Below, in pieces: positions 44,847 to 55,238 of a stretch of DNA of 64,000 nt. How positions within the stretch are numbered: position 1 is the first letter of the stretch; every line of letters begins with the position of its first letter. The stretch is from Ooceraea biroi. Lineage: Eukaryota; Arthropoda; Insecta; Hymenoptera; Formicidae. The DNA lies in NCBI RefSeq assembly GCF_003672135.1, contig NC_039508.1, positions 18,239,945-18,303,944 of the forward strand, written 5' to 3'. The notes under the pieces are model-generated. The model saw only the letters and a program-made list of their open reading frames with translations. It did no database searches and was not told the origin of the DNA. The position numbers and the translations under genes are program-made.

Positions 44847-45433
44847 ATAATGAGAGTGGATTAGGTCTATTGGAGAAACCACTTTAAGGACCGGTTTTTC
44901 AATCATGGTTTAAACTTAGATCTACGTTTAAACCATGATTGAAAAACCGGCCCTAAAAAAACGCTCCGTGCTATCTACCGCAAGGTGGTGAGGAAACGAT
45001 AGATTTCCTTTCCTTTGCCTTAAAAACAATTTCTTTTACCTTAAAATAAAATTGCCACAAAATAAACTATTTTGGAAAAAAGGATATGAATCAATTATCG
45101 CTCAGCGCGGGGCCCCAGCGTAACACGCTGTTTCTATCAGTCTCCAAGATAGCCGTCAGTAGGAGGACCCCCCGCGCGCCCTTGTTATTGTCAGTATCTA
45201 AGACACCCCATTCTCCCTCACCGCGCGCCGCCCAGCTCGCGGTATCAAAGAGCGCGCGGCCCTCCTACCGACCTATCTCGCTGCACGCCCGCCCTCATTC
45301 GCTTATATTTATTAATTAATAACTCCGTTAATATTGCGAAAATCGCAAAATGACATTGGACTTTTCTATTCAGCTAAGTCCAAACTACACGTCATTAACG
45401 GGTGGCACGGGGTCATCGAGACACCCTGTATAT

Positions 45434-45644
45434 CACTGAGAAAAATATCATGGCCTATCTAATTGGATAATCCAATTAAATAGTAACAAACGGATATATC
45501 CGGTTAAATTGTATAAAAGACAAAGAAAATGATCGGACATATCCGATGAAGGTAATCGGACATATCCATCATTTAATCGGAAAACAAGAGTAACAATCGG
45601 ATACACTATTTAATCGATTTATCCGATGGAAATTTTTCTCAGTG
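45434..45644. mobile_element. 211-bp MITE, CACTGAGAAAAAT ends
   Basis: CACTGAGAAAAATATC at the left and GGAAATTTTTCTCAGTG at the right, with internal repeats of TCGGATATATCCG-type palindromes (ATCGGACATATCC). It abuts the right end of DD41D element 4. Mirror copy 56,458-56,667. Confidence 0.75.
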
Positions 45645-45723
45645 TAAGGCTTTGACTATACAGATTTAGAATAGCCACTTGTCCTTGAAGGAGCATATTC
45701 TTAATCGTATTCTGAGACGACAA

Positions 45724-45981
45724 TTATAATATCAGTAAGAAGAGAGAGAGATGACGATAACAAAAATGTGTAAAATGTCCCTTTTTTGGTATCTGTGCAA
45801 TGTCAGACGACGTCTGAGAAAGGAGATTCTGTGTCCGAAGATCACATAATAAAGATTGTAAACTATCAATTTTCTTGTTTTGACGATATTTTTGAACTCG
45901 CAGTCGGTTTATTATCTTGTTTTTCTTTTCACATGACTTGTTCAATACTTTTATGCATTTTTTAAATGTCTTTGGTGACAT
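45724..45981 (-). pseudogene. P-like transposase 2, coiled-coil exon
   Basis: KCIKVLNKSCEKKNKIINRL followed by KKIDSLQSLLCDLRTQNLLS is a Lys/Leu-rich coiled coil in the position of the dimerisation helix between the THAP and catalytic domains of P/THAP9 proteins. The frame runs out at 45,724 close to the MITE. The mirror at 56,124-56,378 has small indels. Confidence 0.65.
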
Positions 45982-46231
45982 GGTTTCTACGTTTGCTGTT
46001 TTTACATCACCTGCGTAACGGATTTTTTTTTAAGAAGTCTCATAAAGTTCCTCTTCAAGTTGATCGACATTTTCTATTTGAATGACCGACGTATTTGCTC
46101 TAATATTCTCTGTATCAACTATGCTAAAACAATAACATTTTATATGTACAAATAGATAAAAACAAACTTACAATAAGAAGATTTAAATACATCATTTATA
46201 TTCTTATGCAACATATACTGCCATTAGTACC

Positions 46232-46440
46232 TTACTGTCGGTGAATTTGGAAAAATTGTCGGCACAGAGTTTTGTTTCAACCGACTATTTGCAAAACCAA
46301 CGGTTTCGATACTGTCTTTTTCAAAATGTAAACTGCATATCCTACTATATTTTGTGACCCGTGCTACATCTTCTTTACTATGACCAGAATTAATAAGTAC
46401 TTTTATCCATTTTTCTTTAAGAACCGATTTATTGGAAATC
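46232..46440 (-). pseudogene. P-like transposase 2, THAP exon 2
   Basis: The minus strand reads LKEKWIKVLINSGHSKEDVA then KYSRICSLHFEKDSIE and NSVPTIFPNSP: the second half of a THAP finger with its CxxH and the AVPTIF-type end. It finishes at a GTACTA donor (AG-GTACTA). This arm keeps an open frame; the mirrored right-arm copy has lost single A residues in two runs and shifts frame. Confidence 0.75.
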
Positions 46441-46601
46441 TATTCGATAATAACAATCTAATTAATGTATAAATATTTCTTTCACATTGTAATGTTACAA
46501 TTTAAAAATACATTTAATACGTCTAATAAAATACCAAACCTTTTAACAATTGCTTTCAAATAAAAAAGCTTTCAATTAGAAACAGATAACTAATCATTTA
46601 C

Positions 46602-46690
46602 CCAAACATTGTTGGAAGAGTCTTGTTATGTTCTTTGACTCATTTGTATTTACTTGACTTGCAATATTTTACGAAACAATAAATTACCAT
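46602..46690 (-). pseudogene. P-like transposase 2, THAP exon 1 with start codon
   Basis: MVIYCFVKYCKSSKYK supplies the first two cysteines of the THAP C2CH finger (CxxxxC). An in-frame TGA follows, then VKEHNKTLPTMF and a GTAAATGA donor. It lies 177 bases inside the right terminal repeat, as expected for a first exon. Confidence 0.65.
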
Positions 46691-46923
46691 TGTTTGATTC
46701 GAAATTAGAAATAATAAAAAACCGTCCTTCCTTCTTTAATTTGCTGTTCGCGCGAGCTCGAAGTGTCATGTAAGTACAGAGAGTCGCCACTTGGTCGATG
46801 AGGGCGCTTTTTATGTTCATTACATTGTTTAAAGATCGACTGGCAGTCCATGGTTATATAGTCAAAGTTGCATACATTATTTATATTGTATACATTGTCT
46901 TTTTTACTATGTATTTTCATATA

Positions 46924-47386
46924 GCTTCTTGCACAATGGTTGTCGCATAATGAAGAGCAAATTGGTGGTTTAAATGTGATTGTTGAAATTGACGAAGCAA
47001 AATTTGGAAGACGCAAGTATCATCGTGGACGTCTTATTACGGGTCAATGGTTATTTGGAGGAATTGAACGGCATACTGGCAGATTCTTTGTTGTTCCTGT
47101 TGAACAACGTTCATCTCAAATTTTTACGCCGATTATACTTCGTCATATTGCACCGGGTACTATTATTCATAGCGACTGCTGCAAAGCATATAATGAATTA
47201 AAAGAGCATTACACGCATCAAGTTGTGAATCATAGTGAACATTTCGTTGATCCTCATACAGGAGTTCATACACAAAATATAGAACGTGTATGGCGTGATA
47301 TTCGACATGCAATACCCAAATTTGGAACTCGTAATTATCATTATGTACATTATTTGGCCGAGTTTGTATTCAAACGTACATTTTAG
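46924..47386 (+). pseudogene. Merlin transposase exon 2 (DDE domain)
   Basis: After a TTTTCATATAG acceptor the protein reads LLAQWLSHNEEQIGGLNVIV and EIDEAKFGRRKYHRG (first Asp), FGGIERHTGRFFVVPVEQRS, TIIHSDCCKAYNEL (second Asp), HFVDPHTGVHTQNIERVWRD (final Glu), ending EFVFKRTF at 47,386. This is the DDE_Tnp_IS1595 (ISXO2-like) domain with the triad intact. The exon itself is open, but the gene is split by a 9.6 kb intronic insertion, so product formation would require splicing over it. Confidence 0.9.
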
Positions 47387-47908
47387 TACTCTGAACGTAT
47401 ATGTACATGTTTTGAAATAATGGCACAGTTATATCCCCTCAATGAAAATAGTACACCTGCGAATGAGGAATCATAAATTAAAATATAAATTAAAATAAAA
47501 TTTTTGTTTCATTACACATTATGCTGTATAAAACAGCTTTGTTCGCTGTTTAATAAATTATATGTTTGTATAAATTAAATAATTTGTTTAATGAATAAAG
47601 CCTCGGACACATACGCTCGTTAATGTTAGGCGACAGTTGAGTGCTCGTTTTCATCCCGCTTCGCGGGAGCGATATCCACATAAAATAAATAACAAAACTT
47701 TGGAGTGAAAACTATTAAACTTCTTTGTTAATAACTTTTTAATGAACAACGAGCGACGGCTGAAACCTTTTGAAGGTCACTCAGGAGGGTCACCTGTATA
47801 ATATATGTCAAGGTCAAGGTCATCGGAGCTGACTCCCCTAAAATGCATAATTACCAAAATGAATTACATGTATAAGCATATTAAAATATTTTGTATACAA
47901 TATTTCAG

Positions 47909-47985
47909 AAAGCGTTGAGAATGAAGAAGAACTTCTTTCCGAACCGATCAAGCCGGTTTTTGAAGAACGAGACTTAAATAAATTG
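47909..47985 (+). CDS. Exon-like segment, unassigned (left arm)
   Basis: ATATTTCAG acceptor, then SVENEEELLSEPIKPVFEER and DLNKL, then GTGAGTAA donor: a strong splice frame of 77 bases just outside the Merlin right end. The phase does not fit the next exon-like segment (48,176) directly, because joining them gives a stop. Possibly part of an older transposon or host gene into which Merlin jumped. Mirror: 54,122-54,198 on the minus strand. Confidence 0.35.
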
Positions 47986-48175
47986 GTGAGTAAATATTAA
48001 ATTTAAATATATTTACATGTTTTTATATTATTTTTTCGCTGCTCATGTGAAGAGATATGGTAATGTCCTGTATTAAGTTGAAGTGAAACAATCCGTACAT
48101 ATGTTGTAATTAATGAAAATTAGTTGTTGAGAATACATTTCCTATTTTACAAACAAAATTGATTAAATTCCACAG

Positions 48176-48381
48176 GATTAATTTATGATGATACACGAGT
48201 TACATTAAAAGAAGCTTTCTTATATTTTTTTAAGTATTCTATGATAAAAAATATTAAAATGCAAAACTTAAAAGTATCAAATTCTTATGTAAAAGTAAAA
48301 AAGTTAAGAAATTTTATTGATGAAAACTTTAAACCTGAAATCTTGTACAAGATTGTGCTTATAATGGATTTTAACAGTTAA
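48176..48381 (+). CDS. Terminal-exon-like segment, unassigned (left arm)
   Basis: TTCCACAG acceptor, then LIYDDTRVTLKEAFLYFFKY, a Lys-rich middle and ILYKIVLIMDFNS with a stop at 48,379-48,381. It loosely resembles the linker regions of some transposon proteins, but I do not recognise it. Mirror: 53,726-53,931 on the minus strand. Confidence 0.3.
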
Positions 48382-48475
48382 TATTGGTAAATATATCAAA
48401 TATTGTTATGTGTTATGAAAACTGTCAGAAGTGTTTTAGAATAAAGAATACGATATATACATTTGGAATACAATA

Positions 48476-48527
48476 GGCGTGGTCTAGTTGTAGAGCGCCA
48501 GACTCGTAACTACTGGCAACCGGATTG
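48476..48527 (+). repeat. tRNA-like head, probable SINE or tRNA relic
   Basis: GGCGTGGTCTAGTTGTAGAG then CGCCAGACTCGTAA resembles the acceptor, D-arm (A box TGGTCTAGTTGTAG) and anticodon loop (CTCGTAA) of a tRNA. The anticodon stem is enlarged (GCCAG/CTGGC around 11 bases) and no B box follows; instead there is GATTGATTGATT. Most likely a tRNA-derived SINE head or decayed tRNA. Mirror copy near 53,580-53,632. Confidence 0.45.
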
Positions 48528-49510
48528 ATTGATTTATTTGCTGTCATGAATTTTATTCTAAGCTGCATACTTCACATACCAGGTAAAGTGAAAAGATTCG
48601 TATGGAAAACTAGGCTCCATCTCCGAATAATACGTTAAACCATTGGTCTACACACACAGCTGACAAACCGTTGTGTCAAATCCTCTGCCATTACATGATA
48701 ATTTTTGACAATGTTATTAAAAAACTTTATGAAGATGTCAATCTAATATATTTGAAAAGGTTTTTGTGATTAGCCTATGGATTATGCCAAGTTTGGCATC
48801 TCAAGGACCATGTAAAAACATTGTTTTCGAATACTTACGTAGTTAATGTATCAATTCTATTGGAGAATTAAAATGTAAAAAAATGTTTCCATATGCAGTT
48901 TTAGATATTTATCTGTAATATTGTATAATACTATGGTTTTTATATATGTAATTACAACTGGATTATTATATCATACAAAGAGAGATTTTTATATCAAAAT
49001 TACTATAATGTAGCTGCTAATGTATTATAATGTACTACGGACTATCAACAAAAATTATAAGTTTAAATACTATACTTAAAAACAATAAAGCAGCGCACTT
49101 TTACACTTTCTTATAAAAATTATTATGTTACAAGCAAACACTTATTATAATAAAAATTATTATGTTACAAAACAAACATTTGTTGAATAAAAGTGTAGTA
49201 CTTAAATTATAAAATATTATAGTTTGGAAAGCTGTAACTCACTGAAAAATGGTCCAATTGCAAAAACCAAAAAACCGTTGTATTCGTCTCATTGTCAACT
49301 ACAACTTTTACTTAGGGAGAAAAATCAACTTACATTAAAAAAATGGCCGCCATAATGAAATCTCTAAAGTGGCGCCATCTACAATTAAATTGATGATATC
49401 ATCATCCTGCCCCCTCGAAGCCACACAACTTTTGTCTGAAACATTTTGTTCTCAAATTAAAAATAAATAAGTTTTTAGGAGTGGAAAATTAAAATGACGT
49501 GTATAATATA
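48528..49510. other. AT-rich spacer with mariner-like subterminal text
   Basis: No gene seen. Near 49,240-49,500 the wording (ACAACTTTTGTCTGAAACAT, ATGGCCGCCATAATG) resembles inner ends of the TACAGGGTG MITEs, so part may be an old element. Mirror copy to 53,580. Confidence 0.4.
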
Positions 49511-50573
49511 CAGGGTGTAACAAAAAGATAGGGACAAACTTTGTGTGCTTGTAGGGAGGGCGATATAAGTAATTTGAGTATAGGAATGTATGTCCGCTGA
49601 AGCCTCGTTTCCGTGCTACACGGTTGTAAAGTTGCCTAAATTTCCTGTGTTGGTAAACTGCCTTTTCGCTAAAAGTTATCAAAAAATTTTATTGAGAAAG
49701 CTACTCAAAATTAAAAATCAGGCCGTATACTAATTTTGAAGTAATTGGCCTACTTTGATGTTTGCTTTTTTACACTAACAAGGGAACATTGCGATCCCGA
49801 AAATTCTGATTTTGATGAAACTTTACACACATGTAGAGGGGGTGTCTACATGACTTAGAAATTTTCAGTTGATGCCCAAATACGGTTTTAAGAGGTGGAA
49901 CCACTCTTCAAATGTAAGCCGCCTTTTTACTTTTCTCGAAAAGTATTCAAATGTCAAAAAATGTTTTATACAAAAGTTTATGGTAAAAACGCTCCTATTT
50001 AATGAAGTTATAAAATTAAAAAAAAAATTTTTACGTAAATTTTTGAAATAATTGTTTTAAAAAATTTTATTATGTCATTAAATAGATATTTGTACCATGG
50101 AACTTTTGAATAAAACATTTTTTGACATTTCGAATACTTTTCGAGAAAAGTAAAAAGGCGGCTTACATTTGAAGAGTGGTTCCACCTCTTAAAACCGTTT
50201 TTGGGCATCAACTGAAAATTTCTAAATTCATGTAGACACCCCCTCTACATGTGTGTAAAGTTTCATCAAAATCAGAATTTTCGGGATCGCAATGTTCCCT
50301 TGTTAGTGTAAAAAGCAAACATCAAAGTAGGCCAATTACTTCAAAATTTAGTATACGGGCCTGATTTTTAATTTGGAGTAGCTTTCTCAAACAAAATTTT
50401 TTGATAACTTTTAGCGAAAAGGCAGTTTACCAACACAGGAAATTTAGGCAACTCTACAACCGTGTAGTACGGAAACGAGGCTTCAGCGGACATGCATTCC
50501 TATACTCAAATTACTTGTATCGACCTCCCCTACAAGCACACAAAGTTTGTCCCTATCTTTTTGTTACACCCTG
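49511..50573. mobile_element. Palindromic MITE family X, copy 1 (1.06 kb)
   Basis: CAGGGTGTAACAAAAAGATA and its reverse complement with about 500-bp arms (including CGTGTAGCACGGAAACGAGG-type text) meet near 50,040. TA flanks both sides. Non-coding. Copy 2 is at 51,522-52,591. Confidence 0.85.
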
Positions 50574-50602
50574 TATATATTATTAGCTATATTATATATA
50601 TA

Positions 50603-51492
50603 CAGGGTGTTAAATTTTCAAAAGTAACAGGTGGAATATCTCGTAAACAATGCATTTTAGAAAAAAATGTTTCCTACAAAAGTTGTAGGGTTTCGGAGGG
50701 AACATAACAATAATATCATATAACCTTGGGCGGCGGTCTCCGAGGTCAAGTGGAGGTGAGAATGAATTTTTTAAATGGAAACCCATATTTTTTATTATTA
50801 CATCTTTTTCTACTAATTAATTTGAACAACTTTTGTCTAAAGCATTTTTTATTTACCTAATATTTTTAAGATATTCAAGAAAAACTTTATAACTCTTTCA
50901 ACATTCAGTTTACGATATTGAAGATTAAATGACGGAACGAAAGGACTCAGAAAAGAAAAATAAAATAATTAATGAAGCAAATAAGAAATAGACTTTATTA
51001 ATAAATCTTCATTCAAAAATGAAAGAATTTTTGCAAATGAATTTTTAGAAAAAGTAACGAAGTCAAAAATTCTTTCATTTTTGAATGAAGATTTATTAAT
51101 AAAGTCTATTTCTTATTTGCTTCATTAATTATTTTATTTTTTCTTTTCTGAGTCCTTTCGTTCCGTCATTTAATCTTCAATATCGTAAACTGAATGTTGA
51201 AAGAGTTATAAAGTTTTTCTTGAATATCTTAAAAATATTAGGTAAATAAAAAATGCTTAGACCAAAAGTTGTTCAAATTAATTAGTAGAAAAAGATGTAA
51301 TAATAAAAAATATGGGTTCCATTTAAAAAATTCATTCTCACCTCCACTTGACCTCGGAGACGCCGCCCAAGGTTATATGAATATTATTGTTATGTTCCCT
51401 CCGAAACCCTACAACTTTTGTAGGAAACATTTTTTCTAAAATGCATTGTTTACGAGATATTCCACCTGTTACTTTTGAAATTTAACACCCTG
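50603..51492. mobile_element. Palindromic MITE family Y at the centre of the 17.6 kb palindrome
   Basis: CAGGGTGTTAAATTTTC and its mirror, 890 bp, with arms meeting near 51,045 (AAATCTTCATTCAAAAATG and its complement). Same family as the MITE split by the Penelope-like element at 21,229. Its own axis is, within a few bases, the axis of the whole 42,223-59,867 palindrome. Confidence 0.85.
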
Positions 51493-51521
51493 TATATATA
51501 TAATATAGCTAATAATATATA

Positions 51522-52591
51522 CAGGGTGTAACAAAAAGATAGGGACAAACTTTGTGTGCTTGTAGGGGAGGTCGATACAAGTAATTTGAGTATAGGAATG
51601 CATGTCCGCTGAAGCCTCGTTTCCGTACTACACGGTTGTAGAGTTGCCTAAATTTCCTGTGTTGGTAAACTGCCTTTTCGCTAAAAGTTATCAAAAAATT
51701 TTGTTTGAGAAAGCTACTCAAAATTAAAAATCAGGCCCGTATACTAAATTTTGAAGTAATTGGCCTACTTTGATGTTTGCTTTTTTACACTAACAAGGGA
51801 ACATTGCGATCCCGAAAATTCTGATTTTGATGAAACTTTACACACATGTAGAGGGGGTGTCTACATGAATTTAGAAATTTTCAGTTGATGCCCAAAAACG
51901 GTTTTAAGAGGTGGAACCACTCTTCAAATGTAAGCCGCCTTTTTACTTTTCTCGAAAAGTATTCGAAATGTCAAAAAATGTTTTATTCAAAAGTTCCATG
52001 GTACAAATATCTATTTAATGACATAAATAAAATTTTTTAAAACAATTATTTCAAAAATTTACGTAAAAATTTTGTTTTTTAATTTTATAAACTTCATTAA
52101 ATAGGAGCGTTTTTACCATTAAACTTTTGTATAAAACATTTTTTGACATTTCGAATACTTTTCGAGAAAAGTAAAAAGGCGGCTTACATTTGAAGAGTGG
52201 TTCCACTCTTAAAACCGTATTTGGGCATCAACTGAAAATTTCTAAAGTCATGTAGACACCCCTCTACATGTGTGTAAAGTTTCATCAAAATCAGAATTTT
52301 CGGGATCGCAATGTTCCCTTGTTAGTGTAAAAAGCAAACATCAAAGTAGGCCAATTACTTCAAAATTTAGTATACGGGCCTGATTTTTAATTTTGAGTAG
52401 CTTTCTCAAATAAAATTTTTTGATAACTTTTAGCGAAAAGGCAGTTTACCAACACAGGAAATTTAGGCAACTTTACAACCGTGTAGCACGGAAACGAGGC
52501 TTCAGCGGACATACATTCCTATACTCAAATTACTTATATCGCCCTCCCTACAAGCACACAAAGTTTGTCCCTATCTTTTTGTTACACCCTG
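51522..52591. mobile_element. Palindromic MITE family X, copy 2
   Basis: Mirror image of copy 1 on the other side of MITE Y. It differs by scattered single-base changes and indels. Confidence 0.85.
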
Positions 52592-53725
52592 TATATTATA
52601 CACGTCATTTTAATTTTCCACTCCTAAAAACTTATTTATTTTTAATTTGAGAACAAAATGTTTCAGACAAAGTTGTGTGGCTTCGAGGGGGCAGGATGAT
52701 GATATCATCAATTTAATTGTAGATGGCGCCACTTTAGAGATTTCATTATGGCGGCCATTTTTTTAAATGTAAGTTGATTTTTCTCCCTAAGTAAAAGTTG
52801 TAGTTGACAATGAGACGAATACAACGGTTTTTTGGTTTTTGCAATTGGACATTTTTCAGTGAGTTACAGCTTTCCAAACTATAATATTTTTAATTTAAGT
52901 ACTACACTTTTATTCAACAAATGTTTGTTTTGTAACATAATAATTTTTATTATAATAATGTTTGCTTTGTAACATAATAATTTTTATAAGAAAGTGTAAA
53001 AGTTGCGCTGCTTTATTGTTTTTAAGTATAGTATTTAAACTTATAATTTTTGTTGATAGTCCGTAGTACATTATAATACATTAGCAGCTACATTATAGTA
53101 ATTTTGATATAAAAATCTCTCTTTGTATGATATAATAATCCAGTTGTAATTACATATATAAAAACCATAGTATTATCAAATATTACAGATAAATATCTAA
53201 AAACTGCATATGGAAACATTTTTTTACATTTTAATTCTCCAAATAGAATTGATACATTAACTACGTAAGTATTCGAAAACAATGTTTTTACATGGTCCTT
53301 GAGATGCAAACTTGGCATAATCCATAAGGCTAATCACAAAAACCTTTTCAATATATTTAGATTGACATCTTCATAAAGTTTTTTAATAACATTGTCAAAA
53401 ATTATCATGTAATGGCAGAGGATTTGACACAACGGTTTGTCAGCTGTGTGTGTAGACCAATGGTTTAACGTATTATTCGGAGATGGAGCCTAGTTTTCCA
53501 TACGAATCTTTTCACTTTACCTGGTATGTGAAGTATGCAGCTTAGAATAAAATTCATGACAGCAAATAAATCAATCAATCCGGTTGCCAGTAGTTACGAG
53601 TCTGGCGCTCTACAACTAGACCACGCCTATTGTATTTCCAAATGTATATATCGTATTCTTTATTCTAAAACACTTCTGACAGTTTTCATAACACATAACA
53701 ATATTTGATATATTTACCAATATTA

Positions 53726-53931
53726 ACTGTTAAAATCCATTATAAGCACAATCTTGTACAAAGATTTCAGGTTTAAAGTTTTCATCAATAAAATTTCTTA
53801 ACTTTTTTTACTTTTACATAAGAATTTGATACTTTTAAGTTTTGCATTTTAATATTTTTTATCATAGAATACTTAAAAAATATAAGAAAGCTTCTTTTAA
53901 TGTAACTCGTGTATCATCATAAATTAATCCT
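53726..53931 (-). CDS. Terminal-exon-like segment (right-arm mirror)
   Basis: Mirror of 48,176-48,381 with a few one-base differences. Identity unknown. Confidence 0.25.
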
Positions 53932-54121
53932 GTGGAATTTAATCAATTTTTGTTTGTAAAATAGGAAAATGTATTCTCAACAACTTAATTTTCATTAATT
54001 ACAACATATGTACGGATTGTTTCACTTCAACTTAATACAGGACATTACCATATCTCTTCACATGAGCAGCGAAAAAATAATATAAAACATGTAAATATAT
54101 TTAAATTTAATATTTACTCAC

Positions 54122-54198
54122 CAATTTATTTAAGTCTCGTTCTTCAAAAACCGGCTTGATCGGTTCGGAAAGAAGTTCTTCTTCATTCTCAACGCTTT
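54122..54198 (-). CDS. Exon-like segment (right-arm mirror)
   Basis: Mirror of 47,909-47,985, same splice signals. Confidence 0.3.
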
Positions 54199-54720
54199 CT
54201 GAAATATTGTATACAAAATATTTTAATATGCTTATACATGTAATTCATTTTGGTAATTATGCATTTTAGGGGAGTCAGCTCCGATGACCTTGACCTTGAC
54301 ATATATTATACAGGTGACCCTCCTGAGTGACCTTCAAAAGGTTTCAGCCGTCGCTCGTTGTTCATTAAAAAGTTATTAACAAAAGAAGTTTAATAGTTTT
54401 CACTCCAAAGTTTTGTTATTTATTTTATGTGGATATCGCTCCGCGAAGCGGGATGAAAACGAGCACTCAACTGTCGCCTAACATTAACGAGCGTATGTGT
54501 CCGAGGCTTTATTCATTAAACAAATTATTTAATTTATACAAACATATAATTTATTAAACAGCGAACAAAGCTGTTTTATACAGCATAATGTGTAATGAAA
54601 CAAAAATTTTATTTTAATTTATATTTTAATTTATGATTCCTCATTCGCAGGTGTACTATTTTCATTGAGGGGATATAACTGTGCCATTATTTCAAAACAT
54701 GTACATATACGTTCAGAGTA

Positions 54721-55183
54721 CTAAAATGTACGTTTGAATACAAACTCGGCCAAATAATGTACATAATGATAATTACGAGTTCCAAATTTGGGTATTGCAT
54801 GTCGAATATCACGCCATACACGTTCTATATTTTGTGTATGAACTCCTGTATGAGGATCAACGAAATGTTCACTATGATTCACAACTTGATGCGTGTAATG
54901 CTCTTTTAATTCATTATATGCTTTGCAGCAGTCGCTATGAATAATAGTACCCGGTGCAATATGACGAAGTATAATCGGCGTAAAAATTTGAGATGAACGT
55001 TGTTTCACAGGAACAACAAAGAATCTGCCAGTATGCCGTTCAATTCCTCCAAATAACCATTGACCCGTAATAAGACGTCCACGATGATACTTGCGTCTTC
55101 CAAATTTGCTTCGTCAATTTCAACAATCACATTTAAACCACCAATTTGCTCTTCATTATGCGACAACCATTGTGCAAGAAGCT
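54721..55183 (-). pseudogene. Merlin transposase exon 2 (right-arm mirror)
   Basis: Same DDE domain as 46,924-47,386, but near 55,006 the text reads GTGAAACAACG in place of GTTGAACAACG, and a further indel near 55,080-55,110 breaks the start of the domain. Exon 1 and the left terminal repeat are absent from this arm. Confidence 0.85.
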
Positions 55184-55238
55184 ATATGAAAATACATAGT
55201 AAAAAAGACAATGTATACAATATAAATAATGTATGCAA

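Larger units (their letters stand above)
41887..45428. mobile_element. Palindromic DD41D element 4, copy 1 (3.5 kb)
   Basis: CAGGGTGTCTCGATGACCCC and its reverse complement lie between TA duplications (41,885-41,886 and 45,429-45,430). The arms of 1.43 kb (41,887-43,321 and 43,995-45,428) each hold the 3' two-thirds of a transposase gene. The 673-bp centre holds its N-terminal third on the minus strand. Each arm also carries a 65-bp nested foldback (GGCCGGTTTTTCAATC ends at 42,362-42,427 and 44,884-44,953). Inserted in P-like element 2. Confidence 0.9.
37278..46867 (-). mobile_element. P-element-like element 2 in the Merlin intron, 8-bp target duplication
   Basis: The ends CTTTGACTATATAACCATGG and its reverse complement, flanked by an exact TTGCATAC duplication (37,270-37,277 and 46,868-46,875), give the 8-bp size typical of P elements. 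The gene runs on the minus strand from the THAP exon (46,690) to the C-terminal exon (37,817). Two foreign insertions, about 38,410-40,440 and 41,887-45,428, split it. Confidence 0.9.
35964..47855 (+). mobile_element. Merlin (IS1016-like) element, split by a P-like element
   Basis: About 120-bp inverted ends run from GGTAATTATGCATTTTAGG at 35,964 to the reverse complement ending at 47,855. They include CAGCTCCGATGACCTTGACC and a GTCGCTCGTTGTTCATT block. The flanks share AAAAxxAA, an imperfect 8-bp duplication as expected for Merlin. Two transposase exons flank an intron that now contains the 9.6 kb P-like element. Without the insert the element would be about 2.3 kb. Confidence 0.85.

Noticed and set aside
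48476..48548. Functional tRNA-Thr gene
   Set aside because: The anticodon stem does not fold with a 7-base loop, and no T-arm/B box or acceptor 3' strand is present.
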